Source: Amycolatopsis jejuensis
GTDB taxonomy: Bacteria > Actinomycetota > Actinomycetes > Mycobacteriales > Pseudonocardiaceae
Assembly: GCF_000717335.1 (NCBI RefSeq)
Contig: NZ_JNYZ01000031.1
Location: forward strand, 45,541-109,540
DNA length: 64,000 nt
Reading direction: 5' to 3'
Of this stretch, positions 7,489 through 16,117 are shown in pieces; within the stretch, counting starts at the first letter, position 1, and every line of letters begins with the position of its first letter. The translations under genes and the position numbers were made by a program. The notes beneath the pieces were generated by a model, which worked only from the letters and a program-made list of their open reading frames with translations, did no database searches and was not told the DNA's origin.

Positions 7489-9665
7489 CCACGCACCTCC
7501 TCGGGATCCGGCACCACGGTCCCGGTTCGGCGCGGGCGGTGGCGGCCCGCCTCGCCGAGCTGGAACCGGACGTGGTGCTGATCGAGGGACCGCCGGAGGC
7601 AGACCGGCTCGTCGAGCTCACCGCCGACGAAGACATGCGCCCACCAGTGGCGTTGCTTGCCTATGCGGCCGACGACGTGTCGCACGCGGCGTTCTGGCCG
7701 TTCGCGGCGTTCAGCCCGGAGTGGCAGGCGCTGCAGTACGCAACCGGTGCGGGTGTGCCGGTGCGGTTCTGCGATCTGCCTGCGGCGCACCAGTTCGCGC
7801 TTGGCGAAGAGCGGACGGCGCCGCGCACCGATCCGCTCGCCGAGCTGGCCGCAGCCGGTGGGTACGACGATCCCGAACGCTGGTGGGACGACTTCGTCGA
7901 ATCCCGGCGGGGCGCGGAATCGCCGTTCGAGGTGATCGCGGACGCGATGACGGCGCTGCGCGAGGACGAGCCTCGCGACGATCCGCATGAGCAGCGGCGC
8001 GAGGCATACATGCGGAATGTGCTGCGCAAGACCCGTAAGGAGGGCTACGAGCGGATCGCCGTGGTGTGCGGTGCCTGGCACGTGCCCGCGCTGGCCGATC
8101 CGCTGCCACCGGCTGCCCGGGACCAGGCCGTCCTCAAGGGACTGCCGAAGCGGAAGGTCGTCTGCACGTGGGTGCCGTGGACGCACGGCAGGCTCGCCAC
8201 GGCCACCGGCTACGGCGCGGGCGTGCGCTCCCCCGGCTGGTACCACCATCTGTTCACCACCACCGGCGACGTCACCACCCGGTGGCTTACGTCGGTCGCG
8301 GGCGTGCTGCGCGAGGAGGATCTGCCAGTCTCCACCGCGCACGTGATCGAAGCGGTGCGGCTGGCCGACACCCTGGCCGCGCTGCGAGGGCGGTCGTCGG
8401 CAGGGCTCGCGGAGGTCGACGCGGCCACCCGAGCGGTGCTGTGCGGTGGCGACGACGTGCAGGCCGACCTGGTCACGCGGCGGCTCGTGGTCGGCGAACT
8501 CCTCGGCGAGGTACCGGAAAGCGTGCCGCAGGCGCCGCTGGCCGCCGACCTCGTCGCCACCGCACGGCGGTTGCGGCTCAAGCGTGAACCGCAGGCCCGG
8601 GAGCTGGACCTGGACCTGCGCACCCCGGGCGGGCTCGACCGGTCCCGGCTGCTGCACCGGCTGCAGGTGCTGGGGATTCCGTGGGGTGAACCGGAAGTGT
8701 CGTCGGTACGCGGCAAGGGCACGTTCCGCGAAACCTGGACGCTGTGCTGGGAACCGGGCTTCGAAGTCGATCTCGTGGCGGCGGCCGTGCACGGGACGAC
8801 GGTGCCGGGAGCGGCGGCCGCGGTGGTGCGGGAGGCGGTCGCCGGGTCGCCGCCACTGGCGGACATCACCTCGGCGGTCGAGAGCTGCCTGCTCGCCGAT
8901 CTCGGTGACGCGCTGCCGGAGGTACTCGCCGCGCTCGACACCCGGGCAGCCGCCGACGCCGACGTCGCGCACCTCATGACCGCGCTGCCCCCATTGGCGC
9001 GGGCGACCCGGTACGGCGACGTGCGCGGGACCGACACCGCGCGGCTGCGGGAGGTCGCCGATCGCGTGCTCACGCGCGTGTGCGCCGGGCTGCCGCCGGC
9101 GGTGCATGGGGTCGACGAGGAGGCCGCCGCGCAGTTCTGTGAACTGGTCGACGACGTACACGAGGCCACCGACCTCCTCGGCGATGCGGCACGGGAGCGC
9201 TGGTTCACTGCACTGGCGCGCCTCGCCTCCCGAGATTCACTGCCGCCGCTGCTGGCGGGTCGCGTCGTGCGGCTGTTGCACGACGCCGACCTCCTCGACG
9301 GCGACGAGGTCGAGGTGCGGCTCGGCCGGATGCTCACCCCGGGTATCGCGCCAGCCGATGGGGCGGGGTACGTCGAAGGGTTCTTCGCCGGTGGGGCCTT
9401 GCTGCTGGTCCATGACGAACGGATGCTGCGCGTCGTCGACACGTGGTTGGCCTCGATTCCACCGGACGTATTCACCGAGGTACTTCCGTTGCTGCGGCGC
9501 ACTTTCGGCGCGTTTGCCGGGCCGGAGAAACGGGCAATCGGCGAACGTGCCGCAGTGTTGTCGGGCGGAAAGCTTTCGGTTTCGCCGACTGTCGAGGATG
9601 TGGATGAAACTCGCGCGGCGAATGCGTTGCCGGTGTTCGCCACCCTGCTGGGAGCCGCCCGATGA
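7485..9665 (+). CDS. DUF5682 family protein, possible TraB/ChaN/EreA-like fold
   Basis: 726 residues from an ATG overlapping the ATPase stop. The N-terminus has LLGIRHHGPGSARAV, then VVLIEGPPEAD, then VVCGAWHVPAL near residues 190-205. Two Gly-x-x-His elements with a Glu-Gly-Pro between them resemble the TraB/Tiki/EreA/ChaN superfamily, whose members can be metal-dependent hydrolases. That assignment is mine, from motif pattern only. The rest (~500 residues) is helical and Arg/Ala-rich without recognised domains. It lies between the MoxR ATPase and VWA genes, so it may be the effector or substrate-handling subunit of the cassette. Confidence 0.75.
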   Translation: MTTHLLGIRHHGPGSARAVAARLAELEPDVVLIEGPPEADRLVELTADEDMRPPVALLAYAADDVSHAAFWPFAAFSPEWQALQYATGAGVPVRFCDLPAAHQFALGEERTAPRTDPLAELAAAGGYDDPERWWDDFVESRRGAESPFEVIADAMTALREDEPRDDPHEQRREAYMRNVLRKTRKEGYERIAVVCGAWHVPALADPLPPAARDQAVLKGLPKRKVVCTWVPWTHGRLATATGYGAGVRSPGWYHHLFTTTGDVTTRWLTSVAGVLREEDLPVSTAHVIEAVRLADTLAALRGRSSAGLAEVDAATRAVLCGGDDVQADLVTRRLVVGELLGEVPESVPQAPLAADLVATARRLRLKREPQARELDLDLRTPGGLDRSRLLHRLQVLGIPWGEPEVSSVRGKGTFRETWTLCWEPGFEVDLVAAAVHGTTVPGAAAAVVREAVAGSPPLADITSAVESCLLADLGDALPEVLAALDTRAAADADVAHLMTALPPLARATRYGDVRGTDTARLREVADRVLTRVCAGLPPAVHGVDEEAAAQFCELVDDVHEATDLLGDAARERWFTALARLASRDSLPPLLAGRVVRLLHDADLLDGDEVEVRLGRMLTPGIAPADGAGYVEGFFAGGALLLVHDERMLRVVDTWLASIPPDVFTEVLPLLRRTFGAFAGPEKRAIGERAAVLSGGKLSVSPTVEDVDETRAANALPVFATLLGAAR

Positions 9666-10810
9666 CCACCGATCCCGAAGGTCTGCGCCGCTGGCGCCTG
9701 GTGCTGGGCGGCGACTCCGACGGCACCGGCCACGCACTGTCCGAAGAGGACAGAGGCGTCGACGGCGTGCTGGCCGCGCTCTACGACGAACGCACCGAAA
9801 CCCCCCGCGGAGACCGGCGCAGCGGCGGGCTCGGGGCTTCGGCGCCGCGGGTCGCACGCTGGCTGGGCGACATCCGGCGGTATTTCCCGGGTTCGGTGGT
9901 GCAGGTCATGCAACGCGACGCCGTCGACCGGCTGGGAATCACGCGGATGCTGCTGGAGCCGGAGCTGCTGAGTGCAGTCGAGCCGGACGTCCATCTGGTG
10001 GGGACTTTGTTGTCGCTCAACGGTGTTCTGCCCGAGGAGACCAAGGAAACCGCACGCACCGTCGTGCGCAAGGTGGTCACGGAGCTGGAAGAGCGGCTGG
10101 CCGAACGCACCCGAGCCGCCGTCCGCGGGGCGCTCGACCGCGCCGCGCGTACCCAGCGGCCACGGGGCGCGGACGTCGATTGGGACCGCACGATCCGGCG
10201 AAACCTGCGGCACTACTCGCCCGAGCTCGGGACGGTGGTCCCGGAACGGTTGTTCGGCTACGGACGCCGGGAACAAAGCGTGAAACGGGACGTCATCCTC
10301 GCAGTCGACCAGTCCGGTTCGATGGCGGAATCGGTGGTGTACTCGGGGGTATTCGGCGCAGCGCTGGCGTCGATGCGGGCGCTGAGCACGAAATTCGTCG
10401 CCTTCGACACGGCCGTCGCCGACCTCACCGACCACCTCGACGACCCGGTAGACCTCCTGTTCGGCACCCAGCTCGGCGGCGGCACCGACATCAACCGGGC
10501 GCTGGCGTACTGCCAGGGCTTGGTGGAACGCCCGGAGAAGACCCTGCTGGTGCTGATCAGCGACCTGTACGAGGGCGGCGCCCGCGACGACCTCCTGCGC
10601 CGCGCCGCAGACCTCGTCGCGTCGGGGGTGCAAGTGGTCACGCTGCTCGCGCTGTCGGACTCCGGGTCGCCGTTCTACGACCACGAGAATGCGGCCGCGC
10701 TCAGCGAGCTGGGGATTCCGGCGTTCGCCTGCACGCCGGACATGTTCCCGGACCTGATGGCGTCGGCACTGCGAAGGGAAGACCTGGGGAGGTGGTCATC
10801 AGGCGAGTGA
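9662..10810 (+). CDS. VWA domain protein
   Basis: 382 residues. The C-terminal von Willebrand factor A domain starts near 208 (VILAVDQSGSMAES); its MIDAS motif DxSxS is intact at 216-220, followed by conserved Thr/Asp-containing segments (GGGTDINRAL, LLVLISDLYEGG). The first 200 residues are helical with a conserved WLGDIRRYFP segment. VWA partners of MoxR ATPases bind metal through MIDAS and act as adaptors or substrate receptors. It is the last gene of the cassette: its ATG overlaps the DUF5682 stop and the next gene is 405 bp away. No signal peptide or membrane anchor, so cytoplasmic. Confidence 0.88.
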   Translation: MTTDPEGLRRWRLVLGGDSDGTGHALSEEDRGVDGVLAALYDERTETPRGDRRSGGLGASAPRVARWLGDIRRYFPGSVVQVMQRDAVDRLGITRMLLEPELLSAVEPDVHLVGTLLSLNGVLPEETKETARTVVRKVVTELEERLAERTRAAVRGALDRAARTQRPRGADVDWDRTIRRNLRHYSPELGTVVPERLFGYGRREQSVKRDVILAVDQSGSMAESVVYSGVFGAALASMRALSTKFVAFDTAVADLTDHLDDPVDLLFGTQLGGGTDINRALAYCQGLVERPEKTLLVLISDLYEGGARDDLLRRAADLVASGVQVVTLLALSDSGSPFYDHENAAALSELGIPAFACTPDMFPDLMASALRREDLGRWSSGE

Positions 10811-10828
10811 CTGGTTCTCCCACGCCGC

Positions 10829-10980
10829 CGGGTGACTTGTGCGTCGCCGCCGGGTGACTCGCGCGTCGCCGCCAGATGACGCAGGCGCTGCCACCGCCCC
10901 TGGGTGACCCGCGCGTTGGCGTCGCCGCCAGGTGACTCTCGCGTCGCTGCCGGGTTACGCAGGTGGTGCCGCCGAAGGAT
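10829..10980. repeat. Degenerate GC-rich tandem repeat, about 22 bp unit
   Basis: The 405 bp gap between the VWA gene and the bL36 gene begins with imperfect copies of a unit like GCCGCCGGGTGACTCGCGCG. At least three good copies and several decayed ones can be aligned. The unit is not a multiple of three and no convincing gene lies here. The rest of the gap up to the bL36 gene shows only a short inverted repeat at 11171-11189. Confidence 0.55.
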
Positions 10981-11170
10981 GACGGCAGCCGAGACCTGCC
11001 CCGGCTGCCGAGTGCCGGTTGGGTACCCGTGGCGGTGCTGTCACCGCGTGGTGTCGGTTGCCAGTCCCGCGACGATGCGGGCGGCGCCGGCGAGCATCGC
11101 TGCGGGTCGCCGGGCTGACCGCGGAGTGCCGGGACTAACCGCGCCGTCCCGGATGTTGTGTCGGGTGTCG

Positions 11171-11189
11171 GTGTGGCTGGGATCCACAC
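11171..11189. promoter_or_regulatory. Inverted repeat upstream of bL36 gene
   Basis: GTGTGG and CCACAC are separated by seven bases, 27 bp before the bL36 start codon. It could be an operator or a small hairpin in the leader. It does not resemble the AT-rich Zur box usually found before paralogous ribosomal protein genes in actinomycetes. Confidence 0.3.
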
Positions 11190-11215
11190 CCCCGATCGCG
11201 GAAGGACGGGAAGCC

Positions 11216-11338
11216 ATGAAGGTACGCGCGTCAGTCCGGTCGCTGGCCCGGCAGCCGGGTGCGCAGGTGATCCGCAGGCACGGCAAGGTCTTCGTGATCA
11301 ACCACAACCAGCCGCGAGGCAAGGCCCGGCAGGGCTGA
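11216..11338 (+). CDS. rpmJ: 50S ribosomal protein bL36, cysteine-free type
   Basis: 40 residues from ATG 11216, preceded by GGAAGGACGGGAAG. The sequence [17 protein letters not shown], then [21 protein letters not shown], is the type B, zinc-independent bL36: none of the Cys/His zinc ligands of the housekeeping form remain. Such paralogues replace the zinc form in the large subunit under zinc limitation and are usually Zur-controlled. Here the gene is alone, flanked by tandem repeats on both sides, and no clear Zur box is visible. Slightly unusual residues are Ala5, Val7 and Gly36 where related proteins commonly have Lys, Leu and Leu/Arg. Confidence 0.9.
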   Translation: MKVRASVRSLARQPGAQVIRRHGKVFVINHNQPRGKARQG

Positions 11339-11621
11339 CCCCGGCCGGGCACTGCCAGGCTGCGCGCTGCAGGCAGGCTGGGTCCGGCGGGGCAGGCCAG
11401 GTCCGGCGGGGCAGGCTGGGCCGTAGTCGCCCGATCGGACGGAAGTAGGCTCGGCCGGGGCAGCTCCGTCGAGTGAACCGGTTGCAATGAGATGGGCTGG
11501 CGACCGATCTGGTCGAGCCGCCCATTCTGCGACGCAGGAAGCCCGGCGGAGCCAGCGGCCCACCCCGCGACGCAGCAGCCGCTGGCGCAATGGAACAGTC
11601 GCGGCCGCAACCCGGCGGCCG

Positions 11622-11735
11622 CAGCCACAACCTGCCTGCCACAACTCAGCAGCCGCAGCCACAACTCAGCAGCCGCAGCCACAAGTCAGCAGCCGCTGCC
11701 GCAAATCAGCAGCCGCTGGCGCAAACCAGCAAACC
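11622..11735. repeat. 20-bp tandem repeat, about five copies
   Basis: The 407 bp between bL36 and the convergent monooxygenase holds tandem copies of ACAACTCAGCAGCCGCAGCC with exact 20-bp spacing from 11641, decaying to the right. A weaker 19-20 bp GC-rich repeat occupies roughly 11360-11450. A 20-bp period shifts frame every copy, so the overlapping open frames are not genes. There are no spacers, so it is not a CRISPR array. Confidence 0.7.
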
Positions 11736-11745
11736 CCGGCGGGAG

Positions 11746-13218
11746 TCACCGTTCCGGCTCAGGGTCCGGGCGCGTCGTTCGATGGAACTTCATCACGCCG
11801 TCGTCCAAGCGGTGCAGGCGCATGTCCATGGTGTCCAGCAGGTAGTTCTGCCGGATCTGCCACGGGCGCCGGTCGCCTTGCCGGGGCAGGTTTGCGGCGG
11901 CGCGGAGGACGTATCCGGATTTCAGGTCCAAAATCGGGCGCCGCCGGGGCTCGGGGATGGCTGGGGGCGAGGGGACGCAGGTGTCGTAGCCGTGGCGGGT
12001 CAGGTGGGTCAGTAGGCGGCACACGTACCGCGACGCGAGGTCCGCGCGCAGCGTCCACGACGCGTTCACGTACCCCACGCACCACGCCAGGTTCGGCACC
12101 CCCGCGAACATCATTCCCTTGTACACCAGCTGTTCCGATGGCACGATCGGCCGGTCGTCCACGCTCAAGGCGATGCTTCCGAAGGCGGTCATGCGCAGGC
12201 CGGTTGCGGTGACGATCACGTCGGCGGACAGGGCTTGGCCGGAATGCAGTGCAACGCCGGATTCGGTGAAACGGACGACCTGGTCCGTGACGATGTCCGC
12301 TTTGCCGTTGCGGAATGCGGCGAACAGGTCGGCTCCGGGGGCCACGCACAGCCGTTGGTCCCACGGGCGGTAGCGGGGGACGAAATGCGGGTCCACCGGG
12401 ATCGACGGAGGCAGCTGTTTCTCCGTCGCGGCCCGGATCAATGCCGTGGTGCGGGCGGGCAGGCGGCGCATGAATTGGTACAGCAGGCTGCCCAGCAGGA
12501 CGTTCTTGGCTCGCACCAAGCGGTACGCCAGTTTGTCCGGCACTGCCGTCGGCAATCGCGCGGCGAGGGAGTCCGCGTGGGAGCGCGAGACGATGTAGCT
12601 CGGCGAGCGTTGGAGCATCGTCACCGACGCGGCCTGCGCGGCGAGGGCCGGTACGAGGGTGACCGCAGTGGCGCCGCTGCCGATCACCACTACGCGTTTG
12701 CCGGTGCAGTCGAGATCTTCGGGCCAGAACTGCGGGTGCACGATCTCGCCGCGGAACTCGTCCCGGCCCGGGAAGTCGACGATGTGTCCGCTTTCGTAGC
12801 TGTAATAACCACTGCAGAGGTACAGGAACGAGCACGTGATGACGACTGTCTCGCCGTGGTGCTCGGCTTCCACTGTCCAGCGGGCGTCGGCCGACGACCA
12901 CGCCGCGCGCACCACGCGGTGCTCGAAGCGGATGTGGCTGGACACGCCGTAGTGCTCGGCCGTGGTGCGGATGTAATCGAGAATTTCCGGACCGTCGACG
13001 ATTGCCTGCGCTTTCCGCCATGGCCGGAACGGATAGCTGAGCGTGTACATGTCGGAGTCGGATCGGACGCCGGGGTACCGGAAGAGGTCCCACGTTCCGC
13101 CGACGGTGTCGCGGGCTTCGAGGATCGCGTACGTGCGGCTGCGCGCGTGCTGCTGCAACCGGCACGCTGCGCCGATGCCGGAGAGGCCAGCTCCGACCAC
13201 CAGAACATCGACGTGCAC
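11746..13218 (-). CDS. ethA: EthA-like Baeyer-Villiger flavin monooxygenase
   Basis: 490 residues, about the length of M. tuberculosis EthA and similar throughout. The FAD Rossmann motif GAGLSG is at 9-14. GGTWDLFRYPGVRSDSDMYT matches EthA almost exactly. The BVMO fingerprint FxGxxxHxxxWP is present as FRGEIVHPQFWP, followed by the NADPH motif VVVIGSGATAVTLVPAL. EthA oxidises ketones to esters and activates thioamide drugs such as ethionamide. No EthR-type TetR repressor gene is adjacent. The start ATG at 13218 has no strong ribosome site. The natural substrate cannot be read from context. Confidence 0.9.
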   Translation of the reverse strand: MHVDVLVVGAGLSGIGAACRLQQHARSRTYAILEARDTVGGTWDLFRYPGVRSDSDMYTLSYPFRPWRKAQAIVDGPEILDYIRTTAEHYGVSSHIRFEHRVVRAAWSSADARWTVEAEHHGETVVITCSFLYLCSGYYSYESGHIVDFPGRDEFRGEIVHPQFWPEDLDCTGKRVVVIGSGATAVTLVPALAAQAASVTMLQRSPSYIVSRSHADSLAARLPTAVPDKLAYRLVRAKNVLLGSLLYQFMRRLPARTTALIRAATEKQLPPSIPVDPHFVPRYRPWDQRLCVAPGADLFAAFRNGKADIVTDQVVRFTESGVALHSGQALSADVIVTATGLRMTAFGSIALSVDDRPIVPSEQLVYKGMMFAGVPNLAWCVGYVNASWTLRADLASRYVCRLLTHLTRHGYDTCVPSPPAIPEPRRRPILDLKSGYVLRAAANLPRQGDRRPWQIRQNYLLDTMDMRLHRLDDGVMKFHRTTRPDPEPER

Positions 13219-13267
13219 CAGCGATCACCTTCCCCGGACGGCCCGATGCTACCGCGCGGTACGAGCA

Positions 13268-13600
13268 TCGACCGGACGCCATCGGGTGGGCCCGCCGAGG
13301 TTACCGCGCGGTAGGCGCTTCGGGCGGACGCCGTCGGATGGGCCCACCGGGTTACCGGATGGCACGTGCGTCGGCCGAACAGACGCGGGCTGAGGCAGCC
13401 GGGATGCGCGTCGACCGGGCACCTTCGGGTGGAGCCCGCCAGGGTTACCGCCCGGTACGCACGACGGCCGAACAGACGCGGGCTGAGCCAGCCGGAATGC
13501 ACGTCGACCGGGCACATTCGGGTGGAGCCCGCCAGGGTTACCGCCCGGTACGCACGACGGCCGAACAGACACAGGCAGGGCCAGCCGGGACAGCTTCAGA
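13268..13600. repeat. 93-bp tandem repeat (minisatellite)
   Basis: Three copies begin at 13372, 13465 and 13558 (marker CGGCCGAACAG), spaced exactly 93 bp and nearly identical until the third decays. A more diverged partial copy precedes them from about 13268. The period is 31 codons, so both strands stay open and encode 31-residue repeat peptides. No ribosome site, homologue or domain supports a gene. It fills most of the 619 bp gap before the PL8 gene. Confidence 0.75.
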
Positions 13601-13680
13601 CGGGGCCAGCCGAGCTACCACCCAGCGCGTGCGCCTGCGGGACAGAAACGGGATGGAGCCAGCCGGGACGCACATCAGCC

Positions 13681-13800
13681 GGGGCGAAACCGAGTAGGCC
13701 CGCCAGGCCGGGGCGAAACCAAGTAGGCCCCGCCAGGCTAGGGCGAAACCAAGTAGGCCCCGCCAGGCTGGGGCGAAACCGGGTGGGGCCCCGCCGGGCC
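13681..13800. repeat. 30-bp tandem repeat
   Basis: Copies of a unit containing (G/A)GGGCGAAACC and GGCCCCGCCAGG start at 13681, 13710, 13740 and 13770, with periods of 29, 30 and 30 bp. They directly follow the 93-bp repeat and lead into the hairpin at the 3' end of the lyase gene. Non-coding. Confidence 0.7.
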
Positions 13801-13827
13801 GGGTCGGGAACCACCGGCCCGGCGGGG
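13789..13827 (-). terminator. GC-rich hairpin downstream of the PL8 gene
   Basis: A perfect 14-bp stem (CCCCGCCGGGCCGG pairing with CCGGCCCGGCGGGG) with an 11-base loop lies 10 bp beyond the lyase stop codon. There is no T-run, as is common for actinobacterial terminators. It probably ends the uronate operon transcript. Confidence 0.65.
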
Positions 13828-13837
13828 AAAACCGGGG

Positions 13838-16117
13838 TCACTGCAGGGAGACGATCTTGGTGGCACCGAAGGAGTTCCGGAGCGGGACCTCCACCGTGTG
13901 CCGTCGCGCTGTCACGTGAACGCTGTCCTGCAGCTGCGTCGGGTCGGAAACTGCGAGCTGCCAGCCCGCACCGTTCCGGCCGAGCGCCACCGAAGCAGGC
14001 CCTGAGACGGTTACTTCGTCTACGGTACCTTCCCGGTAGAAGTTTGCCAGCAGTGTGTTGTCCCACAGTCGCAATGCCTGCGCAGTTGTGGTATTGGCCC
14101 GAACGCGCCAAGCAAGCGCCGAAGACACAGTCTCGACAACCGACGCCGCAGGCAGAATTGCGTACGCGTACTTCGCATCTACAGGCCGTACGCCATGCTC
14201 AAGGACCAGCTTCTGGTACCGCCGCGTGTACGGCGTGGTGGTCCCCTTCGTGTTGGCGCCGGTGTCGATGTCGCGCCAGGAACCCGTGCGGTCTTCGCGC
14301 AGTGCGGTGACGTCGGCGCCGTCTAGGAGGACGTACCCGGCGACGCCGTCGAGGTGTAGCCAGCGCGGGCGAAGCGCCGAAGCGATACCGACAACCCGGC
14401 CGTCGGCAAGCAGAGCCCCAGCCCCAGCGCGGTTTTCGATGGTTGTCCGCACGGCCTGTCCGGAATCATCAGTGATCCCGGCGCCGAGACAGACGATACC
14501 TGCCGGAGTGAAGAACCAGGACTTCTTCGCCGACAATCGGCCGTCTTCGGAAACGAAGTCCATCGCGTACGCGCCGTGCCGCGCGTCCCAGCGCACGCCG
14601 CCGACGTGTGCCTTCGTCGTCAAGGGTGTTGCGGCCAGCGGACCCGGCGGACCGGCCTTCGTCGTGGTGCCAGGCAAGAGCAGCGGGTCGACCGTCGGCC
14701 AGTAAGCATCCGAATAGTGGCCTTTTGCGTTGGGAAGAAACAAGTACAGCACCCCGTCGCCGACGTGCCAGCCGTGCAAGTTCATCCCATTGATCGATTC
14801 GTACCGCGAGATCCGCGTGGACCCGACACCGAGCGACGCCGACCAGCCTTCGGTCACGTGCACCATCCGGTCCTGCCGGGCGAAGATCCGATGCATGGCG
14901 ACGACCGGCGCGGGAGAAGCGAGCATCTCCTGCGCGAACTCGATCCCCGGGGTCGCGACGAGGTCCGGCCCCGGCGCGAACCGCTCGGGGTCGGGGATCT
15001 CGAGAAACGGCGCGTACGTACCTTCCTTGATCCACTTCGCTGCGAAGGCGGACAGTTCGTTCTGAGCCGCACCTGTCGCCGACCTCGCGAGCACGAGCGT
15101 CGCGACAGTCAACTGGTGTCCGATGTCGTGCGCAGTCTCGCCCTGGCGCGACAGCATCCGCCCGCGCACCGGCTCCATCAGCGCGCCTGCGTACACGAAT
15201 GGCGCAAACGTGTCGCCGACCAACGCGTACACCTGTTGCTTGAGAGCGTCAGGCAGCGCGTACGCAGTGCCGTCGGTGACATGGATCGTGCCGGCGAGCG
15301 CAGTGAGCAGGACGATGCCGTAGTGCCCGGGGTACGGGATCGTGTCGTGCTGGAGGAAGGAACCGTCCGCGTAGAACCCGTCCCCCTTGGACTGCGTAGC
15401 GAGGACGTTCGCCGCGCCGCCGCCCGCGACGTCGGTGATCGCGTCGAGGCCGGTGCGGATCCATGCGGGGTCGCCGGTCAGCGCGCCGGACACGATCGCG
15501 ATCAGCGCCTTGTCCGCCCGGTTCGCGCCGGTTTCGACCACCGTGGGGTTGTTCGCCCGCCGGTTCGGGTTCCCGACGAAGCGCTTGATCGGGCTGACGT
15601 ACCGCGCCAGCTCGTCCGCGGTCAGGTGATCGGCGACCGTGACCAGCGTGTGGAGCAGGTAGTACGGCACGCCGATCTCGTACGTGTACCAGTTCCCGAT
15701 CTCCTCGACCTGCGGGTGGTACTGGTTGACGTACAGCAGCTCCAGCGCGCTCTTGACCCGGCTGAGCACCTCCGGGTCACCTGCCAGAACACCACCCGGA
15801 GTCCCCCAGTCGACGGCAATCGCCCGCAGCCGCGCGTACATCGACGTGGTGTAAGCGCTGCCCGGTCCCAGCGGCAGATCAGTCCACAATGGACCAGAAC
15901 TGGACATGCTGTCGTAGTACGACTTCGCCACCCGGCCAAGGTTCATCAGCGCGGCCGAGCGCTCCGGCGACGGACGGTTGATGCCGGTCTGCAGCTCGCG
16001 ATAGCCGGTCACGATCCGCCGCAACGGATCGGCCGCCGCGAAGGCAGGCTGGGACAGCGCCGCTGTGGCGACGGCGAGAGCGCCGCCACGCAGCACGGTC
16101 CTGCGGTTCACGGGCAT
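13838..16117 (-). CDS. Secreted polysaccharide lyase family 8 (hyaluronate/xanthan lyase-like)
   Basis: 759 residues. The N-terminus MPVNRRTVLRG followed by a hydrophobic stretch to Ala27 is a twin-arginine signal, so the enzyme is exported folded. The alpha/alpha toroid carries the PL8 catalytic residues Asn199 (ETGANRAD), His257 (FLQHD) and Tyr266 (GHYG); the His-Tyr spacing of nine matches pneumococcal hyaluronate lyase. Beta-sandwich domains follow. It cleaves uronate-containing polymers by beta-elimination; hyaluronan, chondroitin and xanthan are all possible. The ATG at 16117 overlaps the upstream dehydrogenase gene by 10 bp and has GGGAGG before it, so it is the last gene of the uronate operon and supplies its substrate. 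Confidence 0.9.
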   Translation of the reverse strand: MPVNRRTVLRGGALAVATAALSQPAFAAADPLRRIVTGYRELQTGINRPSPERSAALMNLGRVAKSYYDSMSSSGPLWTDLPLGPGSAYTTSMYARLRAIAVDWGTPGGVLAGDPEVLSRVKSALELLYVNQYHPQVEEIGNWYTYEIGVPYYLLHTLVTVADHLTADELARYVSPIKRFVGNPNRRANNPTVVETGANRADKALIAIVSGALTGDPAWIRTGLDAITDVAGGGAANVLATQSKGDGFYADGSFLQHDTIPYPGHYGIVLLTALAGTIHVTDGTAYALPDALKQQVYALVGDTFAPFVYAGALMEPVRGRMLSRQGETAHDIGHQLTVATLVLARSATGAAQNELSAFAAKWIKEGTYAPFLEIPDPERFAPGPDLVATPGIEFAQEMLASPAPVVAMHRIFARQDRMVHVTEGWSASLGVGSTRISRYESINGMNLHGWHVGDGVLYLFLPNAKGHYSDAYWPTVDPLLLPGTTTKAGPPGPLAATPLTTKAHVGGVRWDARHGAYAMDFVSEDGRLSAKKSWFFTPAGIVCLGAGITDDSGQAVRTTIENRAGAGALLADGRVVGIASALRPRWLHLDGVAGYVLLDGADVTALREDRTGSWRDIDTGANTKGTTTPYTRRYQKLVLEHGVRPVDAKYAYAILPAASVVETVSSALAWRVRANTTTAQALRLWDNTLLANFYREGTVDEVTVSGPASVALGRNGAGWQLAVSDPTQLQDSVHVTARRHTVEVPLRNSFGATKIVSLQ

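Noticed and set aside
8210..10684. 824-codon minus-strand frame across DUF5682 and VWA genes
   Set aside because: Antisense to two conserved overlapping genes; composition typical of a shadow frame.
11622..11735. CRISPR array
   Set aside because: The 20-bp units are directly tandem with no spacers, and no cas genes are present.
13338..13697. 119-codon repeat protein gene on the plus strand
   Set aside because: Open only because the DNA repeat is 93 bp long; the same DNA is open on the minus strand and no ribosome site or homologue is seen.
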